From: CAYWFU01 sp964457585
GTDB lineage: Bacteria; JACRDZ01
NCBI GenBank assembly: GCA_964457585.1
Contig: CAYWFU010000002.1
Coordinates: 62,001-126,000, forward strand
Length of the DNA: 64,000 nucleotides
Reading direction: 5' to 3'
A model generated the notes under the pieces. The model saw nothing but the letters and a program-made list of their open reading frames with translations. It did not search any database and was not told the origin of the DNA. A program made the position numbers and the translations under genes. This document shows positions 8,113 to 15,187 of this stretch, in pieces (the first letter of the stretch is position 1; each line of letters starts with the position of its first letter).

Positions 8113-8412
8113 ATGAATATAGAATTGCAAACAGCCAATACATTAGAAGTATTATCTAAAGAATTCAGTTTATCAAAAGATGAAATATGCAGAGAAGGTG
8201 TAAAATATTTTTTAGAAAAAAAATTGAGAGAGATTAAAACAGAAATTTTTAAGATAGCTGGAAGATATAAAATATCATCTATAGAGGAATTTGATGAATT
8301 ATACAAGAAAGGTAAAATTGAAGAAAAAGATTCATGGATTGATTTTCAAAAGTTAGATCATCTGGAATTTAAAAAAGATGAAATTGAAAAATTTTTAAAG
8401 GGATTGGAATGA
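8113..8412 (+). CDS. tumA: TumA-like antitoxin
   Basis: 99 residues, helical and strongly charged, with a likely N-terminal ribbon-helix-helix-like or DNA-binding region (TANTLEVLSKEFSLSKDEI). A strong GGGGGTG site precedes the ATG. The stop overlaps the start of the TumE-like gene by four bases (ATGA). Identity comes mainly from its partner, since TumE toxins are encoded directly after their antitoxin. I do not recognise a unique motif in this protein itself. Confidence 0.6.
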   Translation: MNIELQTANTLEVLSKEFSLSKDEICREGVKYFLEKKLREIKTEIFKIAGRYKISSIEEFDELYKKGKIEEKDSWIDFQKLDHLEFKKDEIEKFLKGLE

Positions 8413-8768
8413 TTATTGATACAAAAAAACTTAAAGATATTGCTGAAATTGAGTTTGATAAAATTGTTGAAGATGTAATACTTTCTGATATTAACGAACT
8501 TCGTATTGTTCTTATAGATGGAAGTTTTATTGATATATGGTTTTCATTAAAATTGGAAGGAAGGTATAGTTACCATTGGGAAAGAAAATTCATTGATAAT
8601 TCTATTTATCGCCATGATAATGCCCCACACCAAAGATGGGAAAATATATCGACTTTCCCGAAACATTTTCATAATGGTTCAGAAGAAATTGTCATCCCGA
8701 GCCATATAGCCGATAATCCTGAATCAGCTTTAAGGGAATTTTTAAATTTTGTAAAAAAATCGATATAA
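8409..8768 (+). CDS. tumE: TumE (DUF6516) family toxin
   Basis: 119 residues. The pattern YSYHWERKF, then YRHDNAPHQRW, TFPKHFHNGSEE and VIPSHI is the DUF6516/TumE signature, with a histidine-rich central core. TumE proteins are type II toxins whose growth inhibition is blocked by TumA. The module sits exactly between the broken and the intact cas6 copies, which suggests insertion into, or transfer together with, a duplicated cas6 segment. Confidence 0.75.
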   Translation: MIIDTKKLKDIAEIEFDKIVEDVILSDINELRIVLIDGSFIDIWFSLKLEGRYSYHWERKFIDNSIYRHDNAPHQRWENISTFPKHFHNGSEEIVIPSHIADNPESALREFLNFVKKSI

Positions 8769-8805
8769 ATATAAGTATTGCTGATAGTATTAAGTTAAGG
8801 ATTAA

Positions 8806-9774
8806 ATGAAATTGAATGGTTATAATTATATGGATATTCTTAATTCTCTCTTTTTCCATAAGTACCGCATCAATCTCAAAGTAAAGGAATTGATTTCACT
8901 TCCTGAATACAAAGGGTCTGCCTTGTGCGGGGTGTTTGGGTGGGCGCTCAGGCGGATTGTGTGTGTAACGAGGGATAAAGAGTGCAGTAACTGTATGTTA
9001 AAATTGAAATGTGTATATTCCGCTATAATGGAATCACCTGTTCCTCTCGATCATCCGGAAAGCAGAAAATACAAAAATGCTCCGCATCCTTATATTATTG
9101 TCCCACCGCTGACAGTGAAACGATATTTCGATCATGGGGATATGCTCTCTTTTAATCTTGTGCTTATCGGCAGGGCAAATGATTTTCTGCCTTATTTTGT
9201 TTATACGTTTACTGAAATGGGCAAACTTGGGCTCGGAAGGCGTAAAGGAAAATTTATTGTGGAATCGGTTGAAGAGATAAAATCCGATGGAAAAATGTCT
9301 GAGATATACAATAATAAAGATAAAATCCTTAAAAATCCTAAAAATAGAATTGATTATGATTTTTTTATTGATGAGAAAACACAAACTGATGAGATAACCA
9401 TAAACTTTGAAACACCTGCAAGAATAAAAATAAATGATAACCTATCAAAAGATTTACCTTTTGAAATTCTAATTAAAAGATTATCAGAACGAGCTGCTTT
9501 GCTTGCTCATTTTCACTGTGGAGCAGAGCTTTGCAGTTTTGAAGAATTTGCCGATGATGCTGTAAAAATTGAAATTATTGGTAACAGACTCGAATGGCTG
9601 GACTGGGTAAGATATTCCTCCAGACAGGATACAAAGATGAATTTCGGCGGATGTATAGGGAAAATTACATATAAAGGTGATTTACGGAAATATATGCCGC
9701 TTTTGAAATTGGGGGAACATATTCATGTTGGAAAAGCAACAACATTTGGATTGGGGAAATATAGGATCATTTAA
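8806..9774 (+). CDS. cas6: Cas6 pre-crRNA endoribonuclease
   Basis: 322 residues. Cas6 cuts CRISPR transcripts inside each repeat and leaves the 8-nt tag. The N-terminal RAMP half has LISLPEYKGSALCGVFGWALRR, a cysteine cluster CSNCMLKLKC near residues 65-75 and APHPYIIVPP. The C-terminal half has SERAALLAHFHCGAEL, WVRYSSRQDTKMNFGGCIG and the glycine-rich loop HVGKATTFGLGKYRI. This layout is typical of Cas6 in III-D loci. ATG 8806 and ATG 8830 are both possible starts. No strong ribosome site is visible before either. The gene stands apart from the effector operon, between toxin modules. Confidence 0.88.
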   Translation: MKLNGYNYMDILNSLFFHKYRINLKVKELISLPEYKGSALCGVFGWALRRIVCVTRDKECSNCMLKLKCVYSAIMESPVPLDHPESRKYKNAPHPYIIVPPLTVKRYFDHGDMLSFNLVLIGRANDFLPYFVYTFTEMGKLGLGRRKGKFIVESVEEIKSDGKMSEIYNNKDKILKNPKNRIDYDFFIDEKTQTDEITINFETPARIKINDNLSKDLPFEILIKRLSERAALLAHFHCGAELCSFEEFADDAVKIEIIGNRLEWLDWVRYSSRQDTKMNFGGCIGKITYKGDLRKYMPLLKLGEHIHVGKATTFGLGKYRII

Positions 9775-9849
9775 CGGTTCCATGATTTTTCAATGCTCTT
9801 TTATTCTTTTCTGTGGTAAAATATACATAGTAACAAAAGGAGATTTTAA

Positions 9850-10062
9850 ATGAAAACAAAAATATTGTTAGAAGAAGCTTTGCATTTGAAACCAGTTGAA
9901 AGACTTCATTTAATTGAAAATCTTATTCAAAGTTTAAACAATCCGGATGAAAATATTGATAAAATATGGGTGGAAGAATCAGAGAAAAGATATGATGCAC
10001 TTACAAAAGGTAAAGTGAAAACATTATCATTAAATGAAGTGAAAAAAAAATTAAAAATATGA
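9850..10062 (+). CDS. Addiction-module antitoxin (TIGR02574-like)
   Basis: 70 residues: KILLEEALHLKPVERLHLIENLI followed by WVEESEKRYDALTKGKVKTLS is the standard pattern of the short addiction-module antitoxins that pair with ParE/RelE toxins. AAGGAG precedes the ATG at a good distance. The stop overlaps the toxin start by four bases (ATGA). A likely -10 box (TAAAAT) lies near 9821. Confidence 0.8.
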   Translation: MKTKILLEEALHLKPVERLHLIENLIQSLNNPDENIDKIWVEESEKRYDALTKGKVKTLSLNEVKKKLKI

Positions 10063-10367
10063 ATGTTTCTTTAATCGAACCTGCATATTTTGAATTAAAA
10101 GATGCTATTGAATATTATAATCAGGAAATTTCTGGTTTAGGAGATAATTTTTATAGAGAATTATTATCCACAATCAGTCTGATTAAAAAATTTCCTCAAG
10201 CTTGCACCAATAATTCACATCATACTCGAAAAATAGTTTTAAAAGTTTTCCCTTATAAAATTATATACACAATTTGGAATAAAGAAATATATATCATTGC
10301 AATAGCACATCAACATAGAGAACCGGATTATTGGATTGAAAGAATGAATGAATTTAATTGGAGATAA
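10059..10367 (+). CDS. ParE/RelE-family toxin
   Basis: 102 residues with the family pattern: EPAYFELKDAIEYYNQE, then FYRELLSTISLIKKFPQA and RKIVLKVFPYKIIYTIW, ending IIAIAHQHREPDYWIER. ParE-type proteins act on gyrase and RelE-type on ribosome-bound mRNA; sequence alone does not separate them here. It is translationally coupled to the upstream antitoxin. Confidence 0.85.
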   Translation: MNVSLIEPAYFELKDAIEYYNQEISGLGDNFYRELLSTISLIKKFPQACTNNSHHTRKIVLKVFPYKIIYTIWNKEIYIIAIAHQHREPDYWIERMNEFNWR

Positions 10368-10369
10368 AA

Positions 10370-10582
10370 ATGAATAAATCAGTTGAAAAAATACTTAAAC
10401 AAGCTTTAAAAACTCCTTCGGAAGACCGTGCAACCATTGCTGAAAGACTTATCACAAGTCTTGATATCGAAGAAGATGTTGATGTTGAAGTTGCATGGCA
10501 AAATGAAGTACAACATCGAATAATAGAAGTTGATAATGGAAAGGTATTGTGTATTCCATGGGAGACAGTTAAACAACATTAG
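10370..10582 (+). CDS. Second, orphan addiction-module antitoxin
   Basis: 70 residues from the ATG at 10370, which follows GGAG at 10360-10363; a start 12 bp upstream is also in frame. KILKQALKTPSEDRATIAERLI and EVAWQNEVQHRIIEVDNGK place it in the same family as the protein at 9850. No toxin gene follows; downstream is the CRISPR leader. It may buffer the ParE-like toxin before it or be left from a lost module. Confidence 0.72.
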   Translation: MNKSVEKILKQALKTPSEDRATIAERLITSLDIEEDVDVEVAWQNEVQHRIIEVDNGKVLCIPWETVKQH

Positions 10583-10604
10583 TTTCTACATAAATACTAT
10601 GCTC

Positions 10605-10680
10605 TTTGACAATTATATATGACCGTTCGCGGGACAGTGTGAAATAAAAGGTAGAAGGCAGAAGGATGAAGGCAGAAAAA
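10605..10680 (+). repeat. Degenerate CRISPR repeat plus purine-rich repeat: fossil array end
   Basis: GACCGTTCGCGGGA at 10621-10634 is a 14-base exact match to the CRISPR repeat core; the flanks are only partly conserved (GAAAT instead of GAAAC). It is followed by AAATAAAA and then GGTAGAAGGCAGAAGGATGA. The same order (repeat end, A/T run, purine repeat) is found after the last true repeat at 11637. The simplest reading is the decayed terminal repeat of an older array. Confidence 0.6.
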
Positions 10681-11167
10681 AACACAAAACATTTGCGAAA
10701 AAATTAGTTTTTAAAAAATCTATATATATCAAATAGTTATGGGTTTTTAAGCAAAATTTGGTTTCAGAAAAAGCTTGATAAATTTTAAGAAATGTTATTT
10801 TTTGAGTTAATAAAAATAGGATTTGCGAAAATTCAAATTTTGCATCAAAATGAATTTATACAAAATGCTTAATTCCCAGGTAGTTATGAAAAATAGAATT
10901 TGTTCAAAAAAGGTATTTTTTCGAAAATCATATTTTAAAGTAAAAATGAAAATAGATTTGCGAAAAAATTCTTAATTAAAAATACTTAATAAATCAATGG
11001 TTTATAAAAAAATAGTGTTAAAATGAAAGGTTTTTGAATTCAAAAAATAAATGATTTTCGAAAAAAAACTGGACAATGGGTAAAAGGCTTGTATAATATG
11101 AATATTAACGCAATTTTAAACATTTTGAAAAAACAGCAATTTTCAGATTTTATAGTAATAGCAGGCT
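10681..11167 (+). other. CRISPR leader region with about 130-bp degenerate periodicity
   Basis: No gene is visible in this very AT-rich stretch. ATTTGCGAAA occurs at 10691, 10821 and 10955, each followed by related A/T-rich sequence, and a variant ATTTTCGAAA lies at 11054. The spacing of 130, 134 and 99 bases suggests old tandem duplication of leader DNA. The array promoter lies at its end. Leader repeats could serve as binding sites for an integration factor, but this is only a guess. Confidence 0.6.
11070..11097 (+). promoter_or_regulatory. Promoter of the CRISPR array
   Basis: TGGACA at 11070-11075, a 16-base spacer and a perfect TATAAT at 11092-11097. Transcription would start near 11104, about 64 bases before the first repeat, and read through the array in the plus direction, in agreement with the GAAAC 3' end of the repeats. 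Confidence 0.65.
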
Positions 11168-11637
11168 ATTAGAAGTTATACAGACCGTTCGCGGGATTGA
11201 AACACCAGATCACCAGTGTGACCGAAATCCTAAATAATTAGAAGTTATACAGACCGTTCGCGGGATTGAAACAAATTAATTCAACTTCTTCTATTTCTGT
11301 TTCTGTTATTAGAAGTTATACAGACCGTTCGCGGGATTGAAACCTCCTGCAAGGTTTGCCCCTGCAAGGTGTGCCCTTACAAATTAGAAGTTATACAGAC
11401 CGTTCGCGGGATTGAAACCTCCTGCAAGGTTTGCCCCTGCAAGGTGTGCCCTTACAAATTAGAAGTTATACAGACCGTTCGCGGGATTGAAACACGGGCA
11501 ACCCATCATACCCGCCATTACAAATCACATTAGAAGTTATACAGACCGTTCGCGGGATTGAAACGCAACACACGGCATTTGGCTCCGCTGAGCCAAACTT
11601 AATTAGAAGTTATACAGACCGTTCGCGGGATTGAAAC
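11168..11637 (+). CRISPR. CRISPR array: 7 identical 36-bp repeats, 6 spacers
   Basis: Repeats start at 11168, 11237, 11308, 11383, 11458, 11529 and 11602. Each is 36 bp, begins ATTAGAAGTTATACAG and ends ACCGTTCGCGGGATTGAAAC, with no mismatch among them. Spacers are 33, 35, 39, 39, 35 and 37 bp. The expected Cas6 product would carry the 8-nt tag ATTGAAAC, the usual type III tag. Spacers 3 and 4 (11344-11382 and 11419-11457) are identical. Spacer 6 contains a perfect 7-bp hairpin, TTGGCTC-CGCT-GAGCCAA. The last repeat shows no decay. Confidence 0.98.
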
Positions 11638-11645
11638 AAATAAAA

Positions 11646-11729
11646 AAGGCAGAAGGATGAAGGTAGAAGGCAGAAGGAAAAAATAAAACTAAAAAAAGAA
11701 ATTTAATTCTACCTTCATCCTTCTGCCTT
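11646..11729. repeat. Inverted repeat, 23-bp perfect stem, after the array
   Basis: The arm at 11646-11668 (AAGGCAGAAGGATGAAGGTA and three more bases) is exactly complementary to 11707-11729, with a 38-base A-rich loop. It lies between the last CRISPR repeat and the RT gene. It may end the array transcript or be a mobile palindrome; a related single arm is found at 10651-10676, before the leader. Confidence 0.8.
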
Positions 11730-11749
11730 GTAAAAAAGGGAGTTAGAAA

Positions 11750-12430
11750 ATGTCAGATGACCTTTATATCCAGTTATGTAATCAACAAAACTTAATAAAT
11801 GCATGGGAAAAAATAAAAACAAAAGGATCTGCCTGCGGGATTGATAAAGTTACTATCGAAATATTTGAAAAGGATCTGGACAAAAACTTGAAGGTTCTTT
11901 TAGAACAGCTTAATTACTACCGTTATATTCCTGAGCCGTATCATGAAATAAAAATTCCCAAGGATGAGAATGAATTCAGGAGTTTGAGCCTTCCGACAAT
12001 TAAAGATAAAATTGTTCAGCAGGCAGTAAAGGATATTATTGAACCGATTATTTGCAAAGATTTTTTGGATTGCAGTTATGCATATAGAGAAGATAAGGGT
12101 CCGGTGAAAGCTATCAACAGGGTTATGCATTTGATAAATAATGAAAAAAGAGAATGGGTGACGTTGTGTGATATTGATAAATATTTTGATAATATTGATC
12201 ATGATCTTCTTTTTTCTATGCTTGCTGAAAAGGTTAATGATGAAAAGTTGCTTTCTTTAATTCATCTCTGGATTAAAATGGGTAAAGTAGATTCAAGGAT
12301 GATTTGGAAAGATACTGTAGAAGGAATACCTCAGGGATCGATTATTTCTCCATTATTATCCAATTTTTATCTTCATTCTTTTGAGCAGAACTACGATAAG
12401 CAAAGAAAAAAAGGAAAAATTAAAAAATAA
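11750..12430 (+). pseudogene. Reverse transcriptase domain of an RT-Cas1 gene, lacking the YxDD segment
   Basis: 226 codons. Group II intron-like RT motifs are visible: CGIDKVT near residue 30, FRSLSLPTIKDKIVQQAV, motif 3 VTLCDIDKYFDNIDHDLL with one catalytic aspartate, and motif 4 GIPQGSIISPLLSNFYLH. After SFEQNYDK the next expected block, with the catalytic YxDD, is missing and a stop follows at 12428. In the +1 frame the sequence continues with a thumb-like helix (IDRYYAKFLSQNILEEFDEWI) and then Cas1. So the fusion suffered a deletion plus a frame change at an A7 run (12406-12412). Without YxDD polymerase activity is not expected. Confidence 0.8.
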
Positions 12431-13826
12431 AATTAATGATTCACTTGATTTAAAGGAAGAAAAACCTCTTGAAAAATTTATTGAGACTATAGTTGGGATT
12501 GACAGATATTATGCGAAATTCCTTTCTCAGAATATTCTTGAAGAATTTGATGAATGGATTATTTCATGTCTTAAGAAAGAACTTAACAATGCATATAACA
12601 ATAGTCTTATTCCTAAAAAGAGTGAAATTATTAAAATCATATCTTGTGTATTTTTTTTCTCTGATAAGTTCAAACTTTTTAAACAGAGAGAGTTGAAGAA
12701 AATAAGTGCATATTGCAATAGGAAAAAAGATAAAAACAGTGAAACAGCAAAAACCTCTCCCAAAGACCTGGTTAAAAAAAAGAAAAAAGAATATCAGAAA
12801 CTTGAATCCGAAGGATTTGAGCTTCTGGTAAATACTCCGGGAGTTTTTATCGGAAAAACAAAAAGAGGTATTGTTGTAAAGAAAAACGGCGTTAAATGTT
12901 CTGATTCACCTCTAATAAATTTAAAAAATATTTCAGTATTGTCGCGCGGAGTTAGTTTATCATCAAATGTTATTGAGTATTGCAGTGAAAAAAATATACC
13001 AATAAACTTTTTTGATTTTAGCGGCAAACCTTATGCGAAAATATATTCGTTTGAACCTGAGTCAGCATCTCTGGGTTTAAGCCAGCTTAAGGCATTTGAA
13101 AACGGTAAGGCAAATTATCTTGCCCGAGTTTTTGTCTCTGGAAAGATAAGGAATCAAGTTAATCTTGTAAAATATTACAGTAAATATAGAAAAGGTCGCG
13201 ATGAAGATTTCATGGAGATTTTAAATGAAAATATTGATTTAATGGATAAGCTGGCTGATGAAGCAAAAAATATTAAAGAAAAAGATATCGAAGTTTTAAG
13301 AGGCAAACTCCTTTCTATAGAAGGCAGAGCCGCATCTTGTTATTGGGAATTAATTGAAAAAATGCTGAATGATTATATTGATTTTGAGGGAAGGATTAGA
13401 AAAGGAGCTAAAGATATTGTTAATTGCGCTTTAAATTATGGATACGGTATACTTTATTCAAGAATATGGGAGGTTGTTATTTCAACCGGACTAAATCCAA
13501 ACATAAGTTATCTTCACAAATCGCAGGATAATAATAAGCCATCTCTTATTTATGATTTAATTGAACAATTCAGGCAGATGGTGGTTGATAAAGCGGTTTT
13601 TTCAATTATTACAAAAAATGAAGAGCTCAAAATGGAAAATGAATTTCTTGATGTAAAAACGAGAAAAAGAGTAGCGGAAAAAGTTCTTGAAAAATTAAAT
13701 AATATAGAAATTTATAAAGGTAAAGAAACAAGATTTTTTCAGATAATAAAAGAACAAGTTAAAGATCTTGCAGATTTTTTTGAAGACAAATCAACAGCGT
13801 ATCATCCTTTCATAGGTAAATGGTGA
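12381..13826 (+). CDS. cas1: Cas1 integrase with RT thumb remnant at its N-terminus
   Basis: Cas1 inserts new spacers. The Cas1 domain begins near 12815 with FELLVNTPGVFIGKTKRGIV. The metal-binding triad is present: Glu in LLSIEGRAAS (codon 13320), His in SYLHKSQ (13515) and Glu/Asp in YDLIEQFRQMVVD (13563). The first about 140 codons resemble the RT thumb and linker. The only start before them is a TTG at 12381 with no ribosome site, and no ATG occurs until inside Cas1. Either the protein is made by slippage from the RT frame (removing one A from the A7 run at 12406-12412 fuses both frames), or the assembly has one A too many. Confidence 0.85.
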   Translation: MSRTTISKEKKEKLKNKINDSLDLKEEKPLEKFIETIVGIDRYYAKFLSQNILEEFDEWIISCLKKELNNAYNNSLIPKKSEIIKIISCVFFFSDKFKLFKQRELKKISAYCNRKKDKNSETAKTSPKDLVKKKKKEYQKLESEGFELLVNTPGVFIGKTKRGIVVKKNGVKCSDSPLINLKNISVLSRGVSLSSNVIEYCSEKNIPINFFDFSGKPYAKIYSFEPESASLGLSQLKAFENGKANYLARVFVSGKIRNQVNLVKYYSKYRKGRDEDFMEILNENIDLMDKLADEAKNIKEKDIEVLRGKLLSIEGRAASCYWELIEKMLNDYIDFEGRIRKGAKDIVNCALNYGYGILYSRIWEVVISTGLNPNISYLHKSQDNNKPSLIYDLIEQFRQMVVDKAVFSIITKNEELKMENEFLDVKTRKRVAEKVLEKLNNIEIYKGKETRFFQIIKEQVKDLADFFEDKSTAYHPFIGKW

Positions 13827-14104
13827 TGAAAGAATATATTGTTGTTGCTTATGATATTGCAAATAATAAGCGCAGAAATAAAGTCTGCGACATACTATCC
13901 AAATATGGCAAAAGAGTTAATAAAAGTGTCTTCGAATGTTTTATTACAAAGAAGGATTTTGATGAGATTAAAAAAGGCATTTCCGAATATATAAAAAAGG
14001 GAAAAGATATAGTTTTATATTATCATTTATGTAAAGATTGTATTGGAAAAATTGAAAGGGATGGAATTGTTAGTGAAAAGAAAAAGGTTGTGGAGGTTGT
14101 TTGA
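13820..14104 (+). CDS. cas2: Cas2 adaptation protein
   Basis: 94 residues. EYIVVAYDIANNKRRNKVCDIL carries the first-strand aspartate of Cas2, followed by YGKRVNKSVFECFI, both typical of the family; the C-terminus has DIVLYYHLCKDCIGKIE. Cas2 dimers hold the Cas1 tetramers together during spacer integration. The start overlaps the end of cas1 by 7 bp; ATG 13820 and ATG 13826 are both possible. It is the last gene of the CRISPR locus. Confidence 0.92.
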   Translation: MVMKEYIVVAYDIANNKRRNKVCDILSKYGKRVNKSVFECFITKKDFDEIKKGISEYIKKGKDIVLYYHLCKDCIGKIERDGIVSEKKKVVEVV

Positions 14105-14128
14105 CTTTTTTAATGATTCTGATATAAT
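14101..14128 (+). promoter_or_regulatory. Promoter of the aroF operon
   Basis: TTGACT at 14101-14106, a 16-base spacer and TATAAT at 14123-14128, directly after cas2. AAGGGAG lies before the ATG at 14168. This marks the boundary between the CRISPR locus and housekeeping genes. Confidence 0.7.
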
Positions 14129-14167
14129 GCTTCAAGTTTTTCAAATGAAATTGAAGGGAGATTTTTT

Positions 14168-15184
14168 ATGATAATTGTTCTTAGACCAAATGCAACAGAA
14201 GAACAAATAAAACATATTTGCGATAAATTGGAACAACTGGGAGTTAAACTGAATATTTCCAAAGGTGTGGAGCGAACAGTTATTGGTGCTATCGGGTCTG
14301 AGGATGCTCTTCGCGCTCATCCAATAGAGGCTTTCCCCGGTGTAGAGGAAGTTCTGCCTATTTTAAAACCTTATAAATTAGCCAGTCGAGAATTTAAAAG
14401 TGAGAATTCAATTATTAAAATAAATAAGGATATATCTATAGGTGATAAGAAGATTATAATTATGGCTGGTCCATGTTCAATTGAAAATAAAGAAATGATG
14501 ATAGAAACAGGACAGCAGGTTAAAGATGCAGGAGCTCTGGTTGTAAGAGGCGGAGCTTTTAAACCAAGAACTTCTCCATATGATTTTCAGGGAATGGGTG
14601 AAGAAGGTTTGAAAATTTTAGCTGAAGTGAGAGAAAAAACAGGACTTCCGGTGGTAACTGAAGTAATGGATACCAGAGATGTTGGAATCGTTATGAAATA
14701 TGCTGATATTGTCCAGATTGGGGCAAGAAATATGCAGAATTTTAATTTATTAAAAGAAGTTGGCAAATATCAAAAACCAATACTTTTAAAGCGCGGAATA
14801 TCTGCTACAGTTAAAGAATTTCTTATGTCAGCAGAATATATTATGTCTGAAGGAAATTATAATGTTATTTTGTGCGAACGAGGGATAAGGACTTTTTCTG
14901 AAGAAACAAGAAATACTTTAGATTTAAGTGTTGTTCCTGTACTAAAAAAATTAACACATCTACCGGTAATTGTTGATCCAAGTCATGCTACCGGCAAATG
15001 GTTTCTTGTAGAACCTATGGCAAAAGCTTCAATTGCTGCCGGATGTGATGGGCTTATAATTGAAGTTCATGCCTGTCCGGAAGAAGCTTTGTCAGACGGA
15101 GGACAATCTCTTCTTCCTAAAAAATTTGAGAAATTAATGAAAAAACTTAAAGCAATAGCAGAGGCAGTGGAAAGAGAAATATAA
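14168..15184 (+). CDS. aroF: 3-deoxy-7-phosphoheptulonate synthase (DAHP synthase, type I beta)
   Basis: 338 residues. First step of the shikimate pathway: phosphoenolpyruvate plus erythrose 4-phosphate to DAHP. Residues 1-70 form the ferredoxin-like regulatory domain of the TIGR01361 type (MIIVLRPNATEEQIKHI). The barrel shows IIMAGPCSIEN, VRGGAFKPRTSPYDFQG, QIGARNMQNF, LLKRG and VDPSHATGK, covering the metal and phosphate sites. tyrA follows after 3 bp, so both are co-transcribed. Confidence 0.95.
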   Translation: MIIVLRPNATEEQIKHICDKLEQLGVKLNISKGVERTVIGAIGSEDALRAHPIEAFPGVEEVLPILKPYKLASREFKSENSIIKINKDISIGDKKIIIMAGPCSIENKEMMIETGQQVKDAGALVVRGGAFKPRTSPYDFQGMGEEGLKILAEVREKTGLPVVTEVMDTRDVGIVMKYADIVQIGARNMQNFNLLKEVGKYQKPILLKRGISATVKEFLMSAEYIMSEGNYNVILCERGIRTFSEETRNTLDLSVVPVLKKLTHLPVIVDPSHATGKWFLVEPMAKASIAAGCDGLIIEVHACPEEALSDGGQSLLPKKFEKLMKKLKAIAEAVEREI

Positions 15185-15187
15185 AAC

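Noticed and set aside
10583..11167. Small RNA or tracr-like gene in the leader
   Set aside because: The partial repeat match at 10621 is in the same orientation as the array and not complementary to it; no stable fold was recognised. It fits a fossil repeat better.
12404..12420. Programmed -1 frameshift at the A7 run joining RT and Cas1
   Set aside because: A -1 shift leads to the wrong frame; a +1 shift, transcript slippage or a base-count error is required. The catalytic block is missing in any case.
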